Shown here piece after piece: positions 34,615 to 45,010 of a DNA stretch of 64,000 bases (positions are counted from its first letter, which is position 1; the number at the start of each line of letters is the position of its first letter). This stretch comes from Pasteuria penetrans. Lineage in GTDB: Bacteria; Bacillota; Bacilli; Thermoactinomycetales; Thermoactinomycetaceae. The stretch covers positions 620,001-684,000 of the forward strand of contig NZ_UZAC03000001.1 in the NCBI RefSeq assembly GCF_900538055.1. Direction: 5' to 3'. Made by a program: the position numbers and the translations under genes. The notes beneath the pieces are model-generated. The model saw only the letters and a program-made list of their open reading frames with translations. It was not told the origin of the DNA and searched no databases.

Positions 34615-34890
34615 TTGCTATTAGTTAATGAATTACTTCTGTATAATATGTATGGATAATTTGCAATGTAAATAAAAAATTGAATAGTATGAATGTTTTG
34701 GACCGTATATGAGTGAAACGTAACGATTATGGTTGGATTTCTACTATAACCATGGGAACTTGGTTTTTGAACCCATGATCGCGAAAGTGAATGCCTTATT
34801 CCGCAGGCTCTTGGCCAAACTTCGGACCTAGAATATCCTTGGGCTTTTTTTTCCTAATTCTGGATTGTAAGGATGAATTAGGTGGGTGTC
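34535..34890 (-). repeat. Dispersed repeat, copy 3, longest
   Basis: 34540-34790 is an inverted near-copy of 42975-43240 ('accaagttcccatggttatag', 'caaatcaactga', 'gcaccagcacca'). 34800-34890 is an inverted near-copy of 2600-2690 ('cttggccaaacttcgga', 'aatccagaattagg' block). It joins two parts seen separately elsewhere. Confidence 0.65.
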
Positions 34891-36336
34891 CCAGGTTTCC
34901 CGAATTCTCGCAGGAACACCTAATTCCCAGAGATGGACGGTTGGCAATGGATTCTAAGATATAACTCATTTTATCTGATTTTGTGGTTTCTCATTTCTCT
35001 ATTTTCACGATGTTCACTTCGTCCGAAAAAGGGGGCCTTGGGAAATTTAGTTCTGTTTTCATATCGACAACCCCTTATTCCCCGATAGGGGGTGAGTTGC
35101 CCATGATTATAACACATAAAACTTTAAATTTTATAAAAATAACGTATATGTCCTACTGTGTTCCCGCAAGAATACCTTGAAATACAGTGAGAGAGAATCC
35201 AAATCTAGGCAGACATAAACACAGAAACTTACCACGATACATTCGATCTATCGAACCATGGTTCAACCCCCACCCCTGAGACTGAACCCCCAGGTCCGAA
35301 GTTTGGCCAAGGTCCGTTTTGTAAAGCTTAAGATCCCGGTCCGGTGTGTACGGTATTGTTGGAGTTTGTTTTCCTTCTCAGTGCCAACAGCCATCTGTTC
35401 TGCCGCATGTGTGGTAATAAGCGCTGTTGTATGTCATCTGGTATCAGGATCCACTTGCTATTATGGGTGTAGGAGAGCTGGGTACTCCAGGTAATTTTAG
35501 GCAATACAAATGAACCCAGGATTCGCACCCGCGATTTTGCATCATTCAACTCTATTGTTTGTTGGACCTGTCAAAAGGAATTGACTTGGACGATGAGAGC
35601 CATATGACGGGGGTGTGGCTTTGCTAAGCTGCAAAGACGATGAAGGACACCTCTTATGGTTGTGGTTGGTCTTTCGGAAAATCGGCTGGTAAGAACAGAT
35701 TTCAAGCCACCTAACTCTATGGGTGAGAAGATGAGCTGGTGGTAAGCGGTGTTTAGGAAAAGACGGAAGTGAACCTTTGTCAGGTGGAAAATAAGGGGCT
35801 CAACACAAGTGAACCGTTGCCGAATCATTGAGAATTCTAGGTATTATCAAAATATAGGTTGTTTTTTCCGCTCCAGGAAAAAAACCTCATAAAAGGAGTC
35901 ATATTTGCTATTGGAACAGCATACGGTTGTAGAGACGGGAAGAAGCCTAGTCCCAATAAGGGGGTTCCCTGGTATAATGGATCCAGTAACGATAATACAA
36001 TGAAGCAGTTTCCCCATAGGGGTAAACGCAAAAGTGACAATTGCTACCCTTATCGCATTATTTTATGTTCTATTTTTATAAAAATTATAATAAAATATGG
36101 TATTATTTTTTATATTCAAGGGATGGGTATCCAATTTGTTTTTCGCAGCAGATCCATAACGATCCTACCACTTAGTTGGGAAACCCGTACTCTCATTCCT
36201 ATCTCCTGTGTATTGGTTCATTACGTTACACCACGGAGTCAAAATATTGGGATGGATTCCCTAGAAGGGAAACATGATGTAAAGTATGCGATGTAGTTCT
36301 TTCAGACCTTCCCCTCAAGGGGGGAGGTCCCCCTAT
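34891..36336. other. Repeat-rich non-coding region
   Basis: No supported gene. It contains another 'ggtccgaagtttggccaag' block at 35294-35312 and, at 35735-35830, a degraded intron domain I piece ('ggtaagcggtgtttaggaaaaga', 'gtcaggtggaaaataaggggctcaacacaagtgaaccgttgccgaa'). Confidence 0.5.
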
Positions 36337-37212
36337 ATGGGGGTTACTATACTGAGATTGGCTTTTCTAGCTTTGTTATTCAACATACTCATGCTCTTGC
36401 ATGTTAGCCTATATGGTGTGTATTTTAAGTCCCTTTTGTTCCCCTCTTTCCCCCATTTTGGTGCTTTGGATTGGAGCCTTCTGTCGTTTTTCTCTATGCT
36501 TATCTTTAGCACATTGCCATTATGGGGAGCCATTCCGAGATACTTCTCATATGTTTATACATTCATAAATTTTATAAGTGAACATAAGATGGAATGCTTA
36601 CGAATAGCACAAAAAAATGGGGTCAGTAAATTGCAATGGTATGCGGTCCCATGGATGGGCTTTATATTTTTTTTGATATCTATGGCTTGTTCTATGTGGA
36701 TCCATGGATCACCAACTGTACAAACCGTGGGAATCGCGGGTTGGTGGGGTAGTTTCCACTGGCAAGTTTTGCGCGAGCGTCGTTGGTGCGCTAGGGAGAT
36801 CGAAGAGGAGGTAGATATTCGCTCTTTCATGGGCACCAGTATGTTCTTTCTTCTTTTATATATAATTCCTATATACTTACGTATATATTGGGATTATATG
36901 ACATCCAACAGATTTATGGGTATTATTACGCTTGTGTATACATTCAAAATCTTCCCCACTTGGTTCCATTTCTTGATTGGCAAAAGGCCTTTTATTATAA
37001 AATCCTTTGCTGGGAGACCAGGGAGTCAAGAATTGTTCAGGACTTCTCTATTCTACGGTGATTTTGGGAGAATGAGTCTTGTGAAGGACCTGCGAAAAAA
37101 AGAGGAAGAGTGGATTCGGAAATACAAAATCTTGATCATTCTGTTTTTTTCTTCAATTATGATCCTAACGGCAATCCTTATGATAAAAGATGTAATTATG
37201 TGGTTTCAATGA
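36337..37212 (+). CDS. Hypothetical polytopic membrane protein
   Basis: 291 residues from ATG 36337, chosen because GGGGAGG sits about ten bases upstream; the frame is open back to 36286. About six hydrophobic helices. Between helices 2 and 3 is a cytoplasmic-looking loop, MECLRIAQKNGVSKLQWYAVPW, resembling the EAA coupling loop of ABC permeases, but the rest matches no permease I recognise. No ATP-binding partner gene is adjacent. Codon use is more A/T-rich than the core genes, which may indicate acquisition. Confidence 0.6.
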   Translation: MGVTILRLAFLALLFNILMLLHVSLYGVYFKSLLFPSFPHFGALDWSLLSFFSMLIFSTLPLWGAIPRYFSYVYTFINFISEHKMECLRIAQKNGVSKLQWYAVPWMGFIFFLISMACSMWIHGSPTVQTVGIAGWWGSFHWQVLRERRWCAREIEEEVDIRSFMGTSMFFLLLYIIPIYLRIYWDYMTSNRFMGIITLVYTFKIFPTWFHFLIGKRPFIIKSFAGRPGSQELFRTSLFYGDFGRMSLVKDLRKKEEEWIRKYKILIILFFSSIMILTAILMIKDVIMWFQ

Positions 37213-37222
37213 GAATTGGTCT

Positions 37223-37501
37223 ATGCGGGCTGCATCACCCATTGGTTCTTGGACCTCAGAAGGATCAGGGCCGGCCCAATTTTTCTGTATGGAACCTTTT
37301 TGCTCTCCTTTTCCTCCTCCTATCCAACTCATCGCTGTTGTTTTTGTTGGCCCGGCCTATTGTGTAATGGCGCCTGGCTTCCCCGCCGTGAGATCTCCAG
37401 AATGGCTCTGCTGCATGGCTTTCCTTTATCCCTTTCTTGGAGAGGAGGTTGTGCGTTATTACTGTACGTTGCTCTTTATTTGGCCCTATGCGATCCTATA
37501 G
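37223..37501 (+). CDS. Doubtful small hydrophobic ORF
   Basis: 92 residues from ATG 37223, ten bases after the previous stop. Another frame (37216-37635) is also open and equally hydrophobic, so the coding phase is uncertain. It may be a decayed partner of the upstream membrane protein. Confidence 0.2.
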   Translation: MRAASPIGSWTSEGSGPAQFFCMEPFCSPFPPPIQLIAVVFVGPAYCVMAPGFPAVRSPEWLCCMAFLYPFLGEEVVRYYCTLLFIWPYAIL

Positions 37502-37639
37502 TCCTTCTCACTTTTAAACTAAAATCACCTTTTTTGGGGGTGACACCAAATTTGGGATGCAACCTGTACACCCCCCCTCTGCTCCAACGGAAGAGAGCCA
37601 AGATCCAGAGTTGCATAGAGGAGAGGGTACGCTAGTAGG

Positions 37640-38310
37640 CCCATCTTCACCCACGCATCGCAATATCATCATCCTCCGAACGGGGTGAGACCCGCCGGGG
37701 ATTTCCCTGGATTTCCGGTACCTGTATCTCCCCTCCAACTTTATCCATGGGGGCTTCTTTTGGCTAAACGGGGGGCTAGGTGCCCATCGCAGGAGAGACC
37801 CTCTCTTCTATATGTTTGATTACGAGGAGAATACACAGCCTGTGCCAATCTGTACAGCGCTATGCAATCGATCATCCTGATCTGAATAATGGATGTTGTA
37901 TCTATCACTAAAGATAACGATCTCTTTATTTTTTTGTTCGCAATCATATCGGAAATCTGCCATAATTGAGGATACAGTACTGTTGATTAATATATTTATA
38001 CAATAAATTAGGATTAGGATTTAGGATGATTTATATTATGTTCATAAATATATACTATAATATAAATAATATAGGAGATCTACAGATGATCTTTAGATAA
38101 CTACTGTGACAACCGTACTGAGTCGCAACTTTTTGAGACAACACCCAGTTTTCAGAAAAATCAACCCCCCCAGAAAAGGACAAGACAAAAGTTTGGGCAG
38201 CCTGGTTTTACTGTGCTATCAAGGGGAAAATCCTTGTGGAATATGCCCTATCGTCAGGATGGTTAGGACGTGATTGAGTAGTTGGTAACTATGGTTTTTT
38301 AAAAACTTAT
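37640..38310. other. Non-coding region
   Basis: No supported gene. AT-rich at 37975-38095. Confidence 0.4.
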
Positions 38311-38319
38311 AATGGAATA

Positions 38320-38356
38320 AAGGACCTGTTCCTGAACGGGGACAAGTCCTGGCATT
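38320..38356 (-). terminator. Terminator of sortase copy 3
   Basis: On the minus strand GGACTTGTCC, a loop, GGAACAGGTCC and TTTATT follow the sortase stop at 38380. Confidence 0.6.
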
Positions 38357-38379
38357 ACCGAAGATCTCTTCATAAAAAA

Positions 38380-39078
38380 TCAGTTGTTTCCCTTTGCACT
38401 TTCTTCTTCGCGGACTAAGTTCAATTCAAAGATGCGTCGATAAGGAGCATCTCCACGGTAGTAGAAGGGATAGCAGGTTGTAATCCAAAGGACGGACTGT
38501 TCACTTTTTATGGGGCGTAGGATGGCTGCTTCCTTTCGTACAGTTCGGTAATTATGAACTTGGTAAGTAAGCTTTTTTGTTCCATCATCGAAAATGGCGT
38601 AGTCCCCTTTTTCGACATTTTTTAGATCTCTGAATTGTGTATCACGGTGTCCAGAAATGAAGGATAGACCGGGTTTACCGGGGAGTACGAATTTTGAGGA
38701 TCGTGTTCCCACAATAGGTCCATTGTGGAGGCAGGTATTTTCTATGGATTGGTGTTGTGCGAGTAATAGATTGTAAATCTTTTTACTCTTACCCGGGAGG
38801 GTCAATTCCGCTACCTTTGGGCAATTTTGGGTTGCTTTTCCTACCCTAACTGCCTTTTCCCCCCTCTCCATTGTGGGTACATTTATGGTTGGAATGTTGG
38901 CTTTGTTGTCTGGTGTACCATTCTGTGGATCCTGTGTGGTGCCGTTATCGTATGGTTTTATGTCGCTGCTTTGGGGGATATTTTCTCTTTCGGACCACAT
39001 TCGGTAGACATAGTACCCGCATACACCCAGGGATAGTGAGAGGGTGACCAGGGCAATTTTTTTTATGAGTGGGATCAT
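38380..39078 (-). CDS. Class D-like sortase, copy 3
   Basis: 232 residues. Membrane anchor at about residues 8-27, polar Asp/Asn/Thr-rich linker to residue 80. His144 in SGHRDTQF, Cys202 in TTCYPF, Arg214 in APYRRIFEL. Extra Cys pair Cys86 (NCPKV) and Cys116 (TCLHNG). ATG 39078 follows AAGGGGGAAC. It stands alone with its own terminator and AT-rich upstream region. Confidence 0.92.
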   Translation of the reverse strand: MIPLIKKIALVTLSLSLGVCGYYVYRMWSERENIPQSSDIKPYDNGTTQDPQNGTPDNKANIPTINVPTMERGEKAVRVGKATQNCPKVAELTLPGKSKKIYNLLLAQHQSIENTCLHNGPIVGTRSSKFVLPGKPGLSFISGHRDTQFRDLKNVEKGDYAIFDDGTKKLTYQVHNYRTVRKEAAILRPIKSEQSVLWITTCYPFYYRGDAPYRRIFELNLVREEESAKGNN

Positions 39079-40560
39079 TTCGACAGTTCCCCCTTAGGAC
39101 GGGTCCCCATTATGGGAGTACCTCTTGTAATCCATTGTTTTAATTTACCATCTCTTAACATTTATTATAAATTATTATCTGTTGTTTATTCGATATTTTA
39201 GGTTGTATCTCACTTTTCTCCGTAAAATTATGAATAAAAAATATTTTATATAGTTATTATGATGATTTTTCCCTATCGCATGTTCTGCAAGTGGTAGGGG
39301 GTGATGAAGGGGATTTCTGATGGAGGTTGACCCTTCAGCATGGAGGCCGGTGGGAGCAAATTCTCAAACGATCTTGAGCTGCCAATGTAAAAGGGCATCG
39401 AGTAGGGGGGGAAGTTGGGATATAAGATATGAACTGCCGGCGGACGTAGGGGGGTAGATGAATGATGATTTAGGGTACCCCCCACCGGGGAACCGTTACC
39501 GTTAGGGTGGATCCCCCTTCTATGGACACAGCACCTGCACTGCGCACAGGGACAGATCTAGTTTGTAGTAATGAGGAAGTTTTATGGAGCCAAGGAGCAG
39601 AATGATGGTTCGGTTTTGGGGAACAGACAGCAAATTCACGGGAGGATTATATGCTGTGAAGGAAGCTGGTTTGTATTGGATCTAGGTACAGAACTACACA
39701 ACACTACACAACGGGGTGAGTAGGGTTTAGCGTTACGTTGGGGGGAGGGCATTGTTCTTCCCCCGCTCGAAATAGGGAAGGTCCATCGTGGGCCCGGACC
39801 AGGCCCATATTTGGATCATCATAACCCATCAAAGTGCCGAATGGGGGCCTTGGGTTAGGCTATACAGACAAACTAGTGATGGGGCATACAGGCTGGGTAA
39901 GGCATCCTATCGCTAAATTTGATTCAAGCGGGGGCCAAAACCCACACAGGCAGTTATAGGACGCGCGGGGGTCCCGACCTCCCGCCCAAGGCTGGAAGGA
40001 TGGAAATCCCGAGGCCAGAGATGGGGAGGAGGACCCTCGGGGTATATTCCGCAATTTTGGGGGGACAGGATGGGCTTTCCAGATAGGAGTAGTCAAGGGA
40101 TGACCCGAATCCCCCCCTGGGGCTATGTTTTGTTTCCGATCCTTCTGTTGCGTTCTAGGAAATCCCCCCAGATGAGGTCGGAATAGGGAACGCCGTTGAA
40201 AATATGCCTGGGGGGATGGGTTCCGATATCCAAGGGATTCTTTGATCCGGTATCACACGATCTGTTGATCCAAGCGTTGGGTACTGTGGTGTTGGTACAA
40301 GGATGCTTTCTTGCTATAGGGGAGGACTCAAAGTCCCGATATAGTCTTCCAGCGAAACTATCGAAGAGGGGATTGAAGGGTGTAGGTTTCAAAATCCCCC
40401 GGCCGGGGTTCCTAAATCTCTGGGAACCCATTCGAATTTCTTACCTTGGATATCCATTTACTAATGTAAAAATACCTACTTTAACGCATTTACTTAGCCA
40501 AGTAGTATTCTATAACTATTATGATAGCAAATGCGGGAACTAAGGTGAACGTGTTTCATG
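39079..40560. other. Repeat-rich non-coding region
   Basis: No supported gene. 39535-39620 resembles an intron fragment ('gtagtaatgaggaag...gagccaaggagcag'). 40395-40500 is related to 59095-59190 ('ggttcctaaatctctggga...tcg...ttggatatcc'), another small repeat pair. The frame at 40196-40543 has no start signal. Confidence 0.4.
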
Positions 40561-40870
40561 ATGGGTGACCGGTTGTCATCCATACCCTGGACCCGGATCC
40601 CTTAGGGTACAACATCACAATAGAGGGGTTCTAAGCCCCCCACTGGCCCATTGGTCCCTGGATCCAAGGTTGCTGGAATGTTCTACGCGGATGTCCAGTG
40701 TAAGGGTTATGTGGATGATACAATCCCCCATGGTGATCAATGTAAGCCCAAACTGAGTATCTTCTGAGAGAATTCCAACAATAGAGAACAGTGTGGTTTG
40801 GATCCATACCCAAAGAAAACCAAAATCCCCCACCACACGGTAGGTGTGGTTATGGGACAGGAAAGGTATA
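40561..40870 (+). pseudogene. Group II intron reverse transcriptase fragment
   Basis: Pieces of the palm domain are recognisable: 'GVLSPPLAHW' in one frame and, after a frame change, 'GYVDDTIPH' (the catalytic Y-x-D-D box with Val), 'CKPKLSIF', 'REQCGLDPYPKKTKI'. Stops and frame changes show it is dead. It abuts a dispersed repeat copy. Confidence 0.7.
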
Positions 40871-40975
40871 AAGACTTCCTAATTATGGTGCTGGCGCGGT
40901 TAACAAGGTTCACAATTGTTTCTTGAGGTTCCAATAAAAATGGAGAATGATCCTTTGCGGATTCATAAAAATAAT
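40865..40975 (-). repeat. Dispersed repeat, copy 4
   Basis: The inverse of 2690-2760: 'ggtgctggcgcggttaacaaggttcacaattg', 'ggttccaataaaaatgg' and 'gatcctttgcggattcat'. Confidence 0.75.
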
Positions 40976-41154
40976 TATATATACTTTTAAGAAATCATAT
41001 TATCCATAGCAGTTCGGTTTCTAAATTACGGCCGGGCCATCGATATTTATAATAATATTCTGAAATATATACACAAAACAAGATGTGACCCCTTTCTCCC
41101 ATGTACATTCGAAACAACTTTTATGTTTCACCTGAAAATTACTGCCAAAGAAAC

Positions 41155-41183
41155 TTGATAACCATCTGTTATTTCTATACAAT
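41155..41183 (+). promoter_or_regulatory. Transposase promoter
   Basis: TTGATA, a 17-base spacer and TACAAT. Transcription would start near 41190, about 30 bases before the start codon. In the truncated copy at 27.4 kb the spacer has lost two bases. Confidence 0.65.
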
Positions 41184-41221
41184 CCTCTTTATACTATAAA
41201 AAAGGAGGTTGATAACAGATG
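41163..41221 (+). promoter_or_regulatory. Inverted repeat enclosing the transposase ribosome binding site
   Basis: CATCTGTTAT at 41163-41172 pairs perfectly with ATAACAGATG at 41212-41221, which contains the start codon. Inside, CAATCCTC can pair with GAGGTTG and covers the AGGAGG site. The first arm lies in the promoter spacer, so only transcripts starting outside the element would contain both arms. Confidence 0.7.
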
Positions 41222-42892
41222 ATCCCAGGGCGTTGTACCATGGAACAGTCGAATTTGAAAGAGGTAGAGGAATGGATGGAATGCTTTGCGAATCAGTGGC
41301 ACTGGTGTTCCACCAAAGAAGAAATTAAACTTGCAATCCTTTGCGAGTATTACAGGAAACATGCTTCATGGTACAGGCAAACATATGCCGATTATCATAA
41401 TACGATTGGTCAACCGTGTAAGGATATCCTTTTTACCCTAACCATGGAGTTCGTTAAAGAGACCTTCGGGTGGACCGACAGGGAATTGATCGAACGTCTC
41501 CCACGGGAGGGACTATTTTTTGAAGCTCTGGGGGGGAAGAAAGGAAAGCCCCTTATAGGTAGAAGGACATTATATGACGGTAGGAAACGGTTGTTGGCAT
41601 ACGAGGAGAAAGTAAGATGCAATGTTACACAGGGTTCCTTTCAGCACTTCACCACCTTCCAAAAGTCAATAGTAGGTATGATATCCACCTGCCGTAGAAT
41701 GGATAGCACACTAATCAACAGTAACATAAGGAAATTAACCCGTAATGAAGTGATCTATCTGGTGGCAAAAAATGTGGTTTGTATCTCGGCTGAACTTCAA
41801 ATTCCCCTCCCCGCGGAGTGGGGGGTCTTTTTGGAAAAGGGATGCAAACAAACAGACATCGATTGTCAGCAATCATTGGGCCATCAGCCTCCTCTCCTCC
41901 CCCAAAAAGGAGTAACAGCAAGGGATCATAGGACTGCGGAGCTAGTTGGAGTTTGCTTGGCTATAAGGAACTACACCTCCGAATATGACGAAATCAGATC
42001 AACCAAGGAGTATGCATTGCTGGAAAGGGTGATCTGGGAACAGACGGAGGAGGATGAACAAGGAAATCTCAGGATGCTCCCCAAGGTGCGTTCTGGTAGT
42101 CTACAAAGCCCTTATGATCCTGATGCTCAGTACAGGAAGAAAAACAAACAGGAATGTTGGGGATATTCCGGCCAGATCGTAGAGGATCGTGATGGAGAGA
42201 AGGGAATAAGCCTGATTTCCTTCTTTGATCTGAGAGGTTCCCTGCATCCAGATACGACCTTTGCGAAGGAGTACATAGAAACATGGGTTCCCCATGATGG
42301 AATGCAGTTGTGTGCCGATGGAGGGTACTACAGCCATGAGATCAGCGAGCTGGCCCAATCAAAGGGTATTTCCCTATGTTTCACCAATATGACGGGCCAA
42401 AGGGAGAACCCCAATCAATTGAGGGCAAGCACGTTTGTGCGAGACAAAAGAACAAAGGAAATTACACGATGCGCGGCAAACAAGGAACCCGAGAACAGCC
42501 AGTACAAACCAGGGGGAAAACCAGGGAGCGGGACCAGTGTGGCTTATTTCAACAGGGAGGATTGCAAGAAGTGCCCCTTTGCGGATCAGTGCATTGGCAA
42601 ACCCAACAAAACGGGGGGAAGAACCGTAAGATTGACCGACCGAACGTACTCAGCGGCAAAGCAAAGGGATCAATTGGAGCAACCCAAATACAGAGAAGCA
42701 GGGAATCGTCGTGCGGCCATTGAGGGCGTTTGCTCCGCACTCAAAAATGCCTATGGCGCCCGCCGACTTAAGGTGCGTGGTGAACGGAGAGCTAGGTTGA
42801 CAATGTTCGCAAAGTGTGTAGCGTATAACACATCCCAAGTCTCCGAATATATAGTAAAATTTATAAGAATAAGAAGGAGGGATGCAATATAG
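41219..42892 (+). CDS. IS1182-family transposase
   Basis: 557 residues from ATG 41219 after AAAGGAGG. An N-terminal DUF772-like region (to about residue 110), a middle insertion and a DDE core: 'SLQSPYDPDAQYRKKNK' with 'WGYSGQIVED', 'LCADGGYYSHE' (catalytic Asp) and a C-terminal 'RAAIEGVCSALKNAYGARRLKVRG' (catalytic Glu). A Cys cluster (CKKCPFADQC) typical of IS1182 transposases lies near residue 450. No stop or frame change, so it may be active. The preceding leader is conserved in the remnant at 27.4 kb. Confidence 0.9.
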   Translation: MIPGRCTMEQSNLKEVEEWMECFANQWHWCSTKEEIKLAILCEYYRKHASWYRQTYADYHNTIGQPCKDILFTLTMEFVKETFGWTDRELIERLPREGLFFEALGGKKGKPLIGRRTLYDGRKRLLAYEEKVRCNVTQGSFQHFTTFQKSIVGMISTCRRMDSTLINSNIRKLTRNEVIYLVAKNVVCISAELQIPLPAEWGVFLEKGCKQTDIDCQQSLGHQPPLLPQKGVTARDHRTAELVGVCLAIRNYTSEYDEIRSTKEYALLERVIWEQTEEDEQGNLRMLPKVRSGSLQSPYDPDAQYRKKNKQECWGYSGQIVEDRDGEKGISLISFFDLRGSLHPDTTFAKEYIETWVPHDGMQLCADGGYYSHEISELAQSKGISLCFTNMTGQRENPNQLRASTFVRDKRTKEITRCAANKEPENSQYKPGGKPGSGTSVAYFNREDCKKCPFADQCIGKPNKTGGRTVRLTDRTYSAAKQRDQLEQPKYREAGNRRAAIEGVCSALKNAYGARRLKVRGERRARLTMFAKCVAYNTSQVSEYIVKFIRIRRRDAI

Positions 42893-42959
42893 TGATTAAT
42901 ATACCTCATAATTAAAAATATTCATAAAATAACCGGCACCATAGGCTGGTCTATTTGTC

Positions 42960-43245
42960 ATGCTAAGATGTACGGAATAGGGCATTCCTTTCCACAAATA
43001 TGGATTCAAAAACCAAGTTCCCATGGTTATAGTAGAAATCTAACCATAAGCGTTACGTTTCATTGTATCCGGCCCAAATCATTCATACTATTCAATTTAT
43101 TATTTACATTAAAAATCGTCTATACATATTATACAGAATCAATTAATTTACTATTAGCAATCAATACATACTATTTTTAAATACAATTAATACCAGAAAA
43201 AACCAAATCAACTGATTTTTAATTCGCGCACCAGCACCAATTATG
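42960..43245 (+). repeat. Dispersed repeat, copy 5
   Basis: Inverted near-copy of 34540-34790, ending with 'gcgcaccagcaccaattatgg'. It lies just beyond the IS1182-type element, so the element may have inserted next to or within a repeat copy. Confidence 0.65.
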
Positions 43246-43289
43246 GATCCCCTGGGGTCCGTGTGTTGCACCTACTGGGCCCTTAGTTC

Positions 43290-43450
43290 GCGTGGAGGAG
43301 AAAAGAAGGGCGGGTTACAATTTTGGCTATCAGCCAGAAATCAGGATGGGGGGATTGTCAAGCAAGGGTGAAAAATGTTGCAATCCCCCCAGGACTTCCT
43401 TACTATGGGAATCTACAATGAATAACCCACACGAATCATTATATAGGGTT
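43290..43450 (+). pseudogene. Short reverse transcriptase remnant
   Basis: The nucleotide sequence 'gttacaattttggctatcagccagaaatcag' parallels 'gttacaatccagccatcagccggaaatcaa' of the intron maturase remnant at 17960. Nothing longer is readable. Confidence 0.45.
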
Positions 43451-43658
43451 TGTTGTGATCGCCGTTTCCATAATAATTTCTTAATGATAGGAGTTTCCTG
43501 ATCTGGATGGGGTTTCCATCATTCCACTGGGAATTTTTTTCCTACATGTTTTGTTGCTCTTTACTACAAAAACTATGCATTCTGGATTTTTTTGTGCAAC
43601 GTACTCCCCAATGGGGGGCCAAAACGTCCCCACCAGGGACTATGGGCCCACCGCATTA

Positions 43659-44333
43659 TTATGGATTGCGCCATTTCGCATTTCTTTCTTCCTTTATTAA
43701 ATCCATTTCAAAGAAACGGCGCTGTGGGGAGTCCCCGGTGAGGCGGTAAGGAAAGCAGGTTTGAATCCAAAGGATGGAGTATTTGCTTTCTATAGGTTTC
43801 AGAGTGGCTTTTTCCTTTGGTATGGTTCGTATTCTACGAATCTGATAGATTCGTTTGGTTCCTTTTTTGTCAACGAGGATGGCATAGTCCCCTATTCTTA
43901 AATCCTTCTCTCTCAAAAAAAGGAAACTTGTGTCGCGGTGGGCGGCAATGAAGGACAGGCCAGGTTCACCGGGGTATTTGAGAGTCGATGATCGTGTTAC
44001 CATAATAGGTCCTTTTTCCAGGCATGAATCTTCCCTTGCGGCAGTTTGGGCCAGTCTCACGTTGAAAATTTTGTCGCTACGATTCGGGAATGTCAATTCC
44101 ATTACTTTAGAACATTTTTCCGAATTTTCCCCTATTTTATGAACGGGTTCCTTGGGTAGGATCGTTGGTTTAGGGGAGGTATCCTCTGGATTTTTCATCG
44201 AATGGAGGATATAGGCGGGATCATCGACTCCAGCATCCCGAATATTCGACCACCATTGGTAGCCAAGGTATCCGCATACCCCCAGTGACCCTAGGATAAT
44301 GAGCCAGATCAATCGTTCCACGAATCGAGCCAT
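43659..44333 (-). CDS. Class D-like sortase, copy 4
   Basis: 224 residues from ATG 44333 (MARFVERLIW), chosen for the AAGGGGAAC site and agreement with the other copies; the frame is open to 44432. His132 in AAHRDTSF (Ala-Ala replaces Ser-Gly), Cys193 in QTCFPY, Arg205 in SPQRRFFEM. Extra Cys pair Cys74 and Cys104. The last 30 residues differ from copies 5-7. From residue 1 to about 190 it is nearly identical to copy 5. Confidence 0.9.
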   Translation of the reverse strand: MARFVERLIWLIILGSLGVCGYLGYQWWSNIRDAGVDDPAYILHSMKNPEDTSPKPTILPKEPVHKIGENSEKCSKVMELTFPNRSDKIFNVRLAQTAAREDSCLEKGPIMVTRSSTLKYPGEPGLSFIAAHRDTSFLFLREKDLRIGDYAILVDKKGTKRIYQIRRIRTIPKEKATLKPIESKYSILWIQTCFPYRLTGDSPQRRFFEMDLIKEERNAKWRNP

Positions 44334-44950
44334 GTGGGCTGTTCCCCTTCTAAGTCCAAGATTTTCTATAATTATGAACGAGTGTCCATCGTACGTATTT
44401 TTTGCACACTTACGCCAATTATAAATCATCATTGTTTCTAGTTCAATGTGTATGATAGAAATGATACGGTGCTGCTACATTCGGTTCTTTTTCACTCAGA
44501 TTCCCTATCCAGGGGGTGTTGTGTCTGATTATGTTCATGTGTTTAGGGGGTCGTACGAGAGATGAGGGGGTGTCTGGATTTGGAATCATGGTGGGTTGGG
44601 CGGCAGGTCTCAAGCTGTCTAGTGCTGTTGTTTCTGGTAGGGATCGGCTAGGAAAAGGCAAGATTTGATTCATCAGAAGGAAAGAAGGTAGGAAGTCATA
44701 AGGAATAGGTTGTCGATTCGAATCTCAACATTTTATTTTTATAAATTTATAAATACAAAAATAAATACTTTTAGATAAAAATTTAATTTTTATTAAGTAT
44801 TTTTTATAATATAATAATTGCTATGATTAGGAAAAATATAAAATGTGGGTGAAATCTCCTCGGGGAACCTTTGATTCTACATCCAAGAAAAAGGGTCTAT
44901 ATTTTCCTAGGTGTTTAGGTATTTATTTATAAATTACATAAATAAAAAAG
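44334..44950. repeat. Upstream half of a 1.35-kb tandem duplication, with intron piece
   Basis: Nearly identical to 45686-46310, at a constant offset of 1352 bases. It includes a degraded group II intron domain I piece at about 44595-44710 ('ggcggcaggtctcaagctgtctagtgctg', 'ggctaggaaaaggcaag'). Confidence 0.85.
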
Positions 44951-44985
44951 GACAAGGATACACATTCTAGGTATCGTTGTCCTTA
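44947..44985 (-). terminator. Terminator of sortase copy 5
   Basis: Minus strand: GGACAACGATACC, a loop, GTATCCTTGTCC and TTTTTTATT. Confidence 0.7.
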
Positions 44986-45010
44986 TAGGATGGGTACATA
45001 TTTTATGAAT

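Larger units (their letters stand above)
41045..42900 (+). mobile_element. IS1182-family insertion sequence, apparently intact
   Basis: The left boundary at about 41045 is inferred from where similarity to the truncated copy at 27.1-27.5 kb begins ('atatttataataatattctga'). The right end is not defined but lies soon after the transposase stop at 42892. One transposase gene with its own promoter. Confidence 0.75.
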
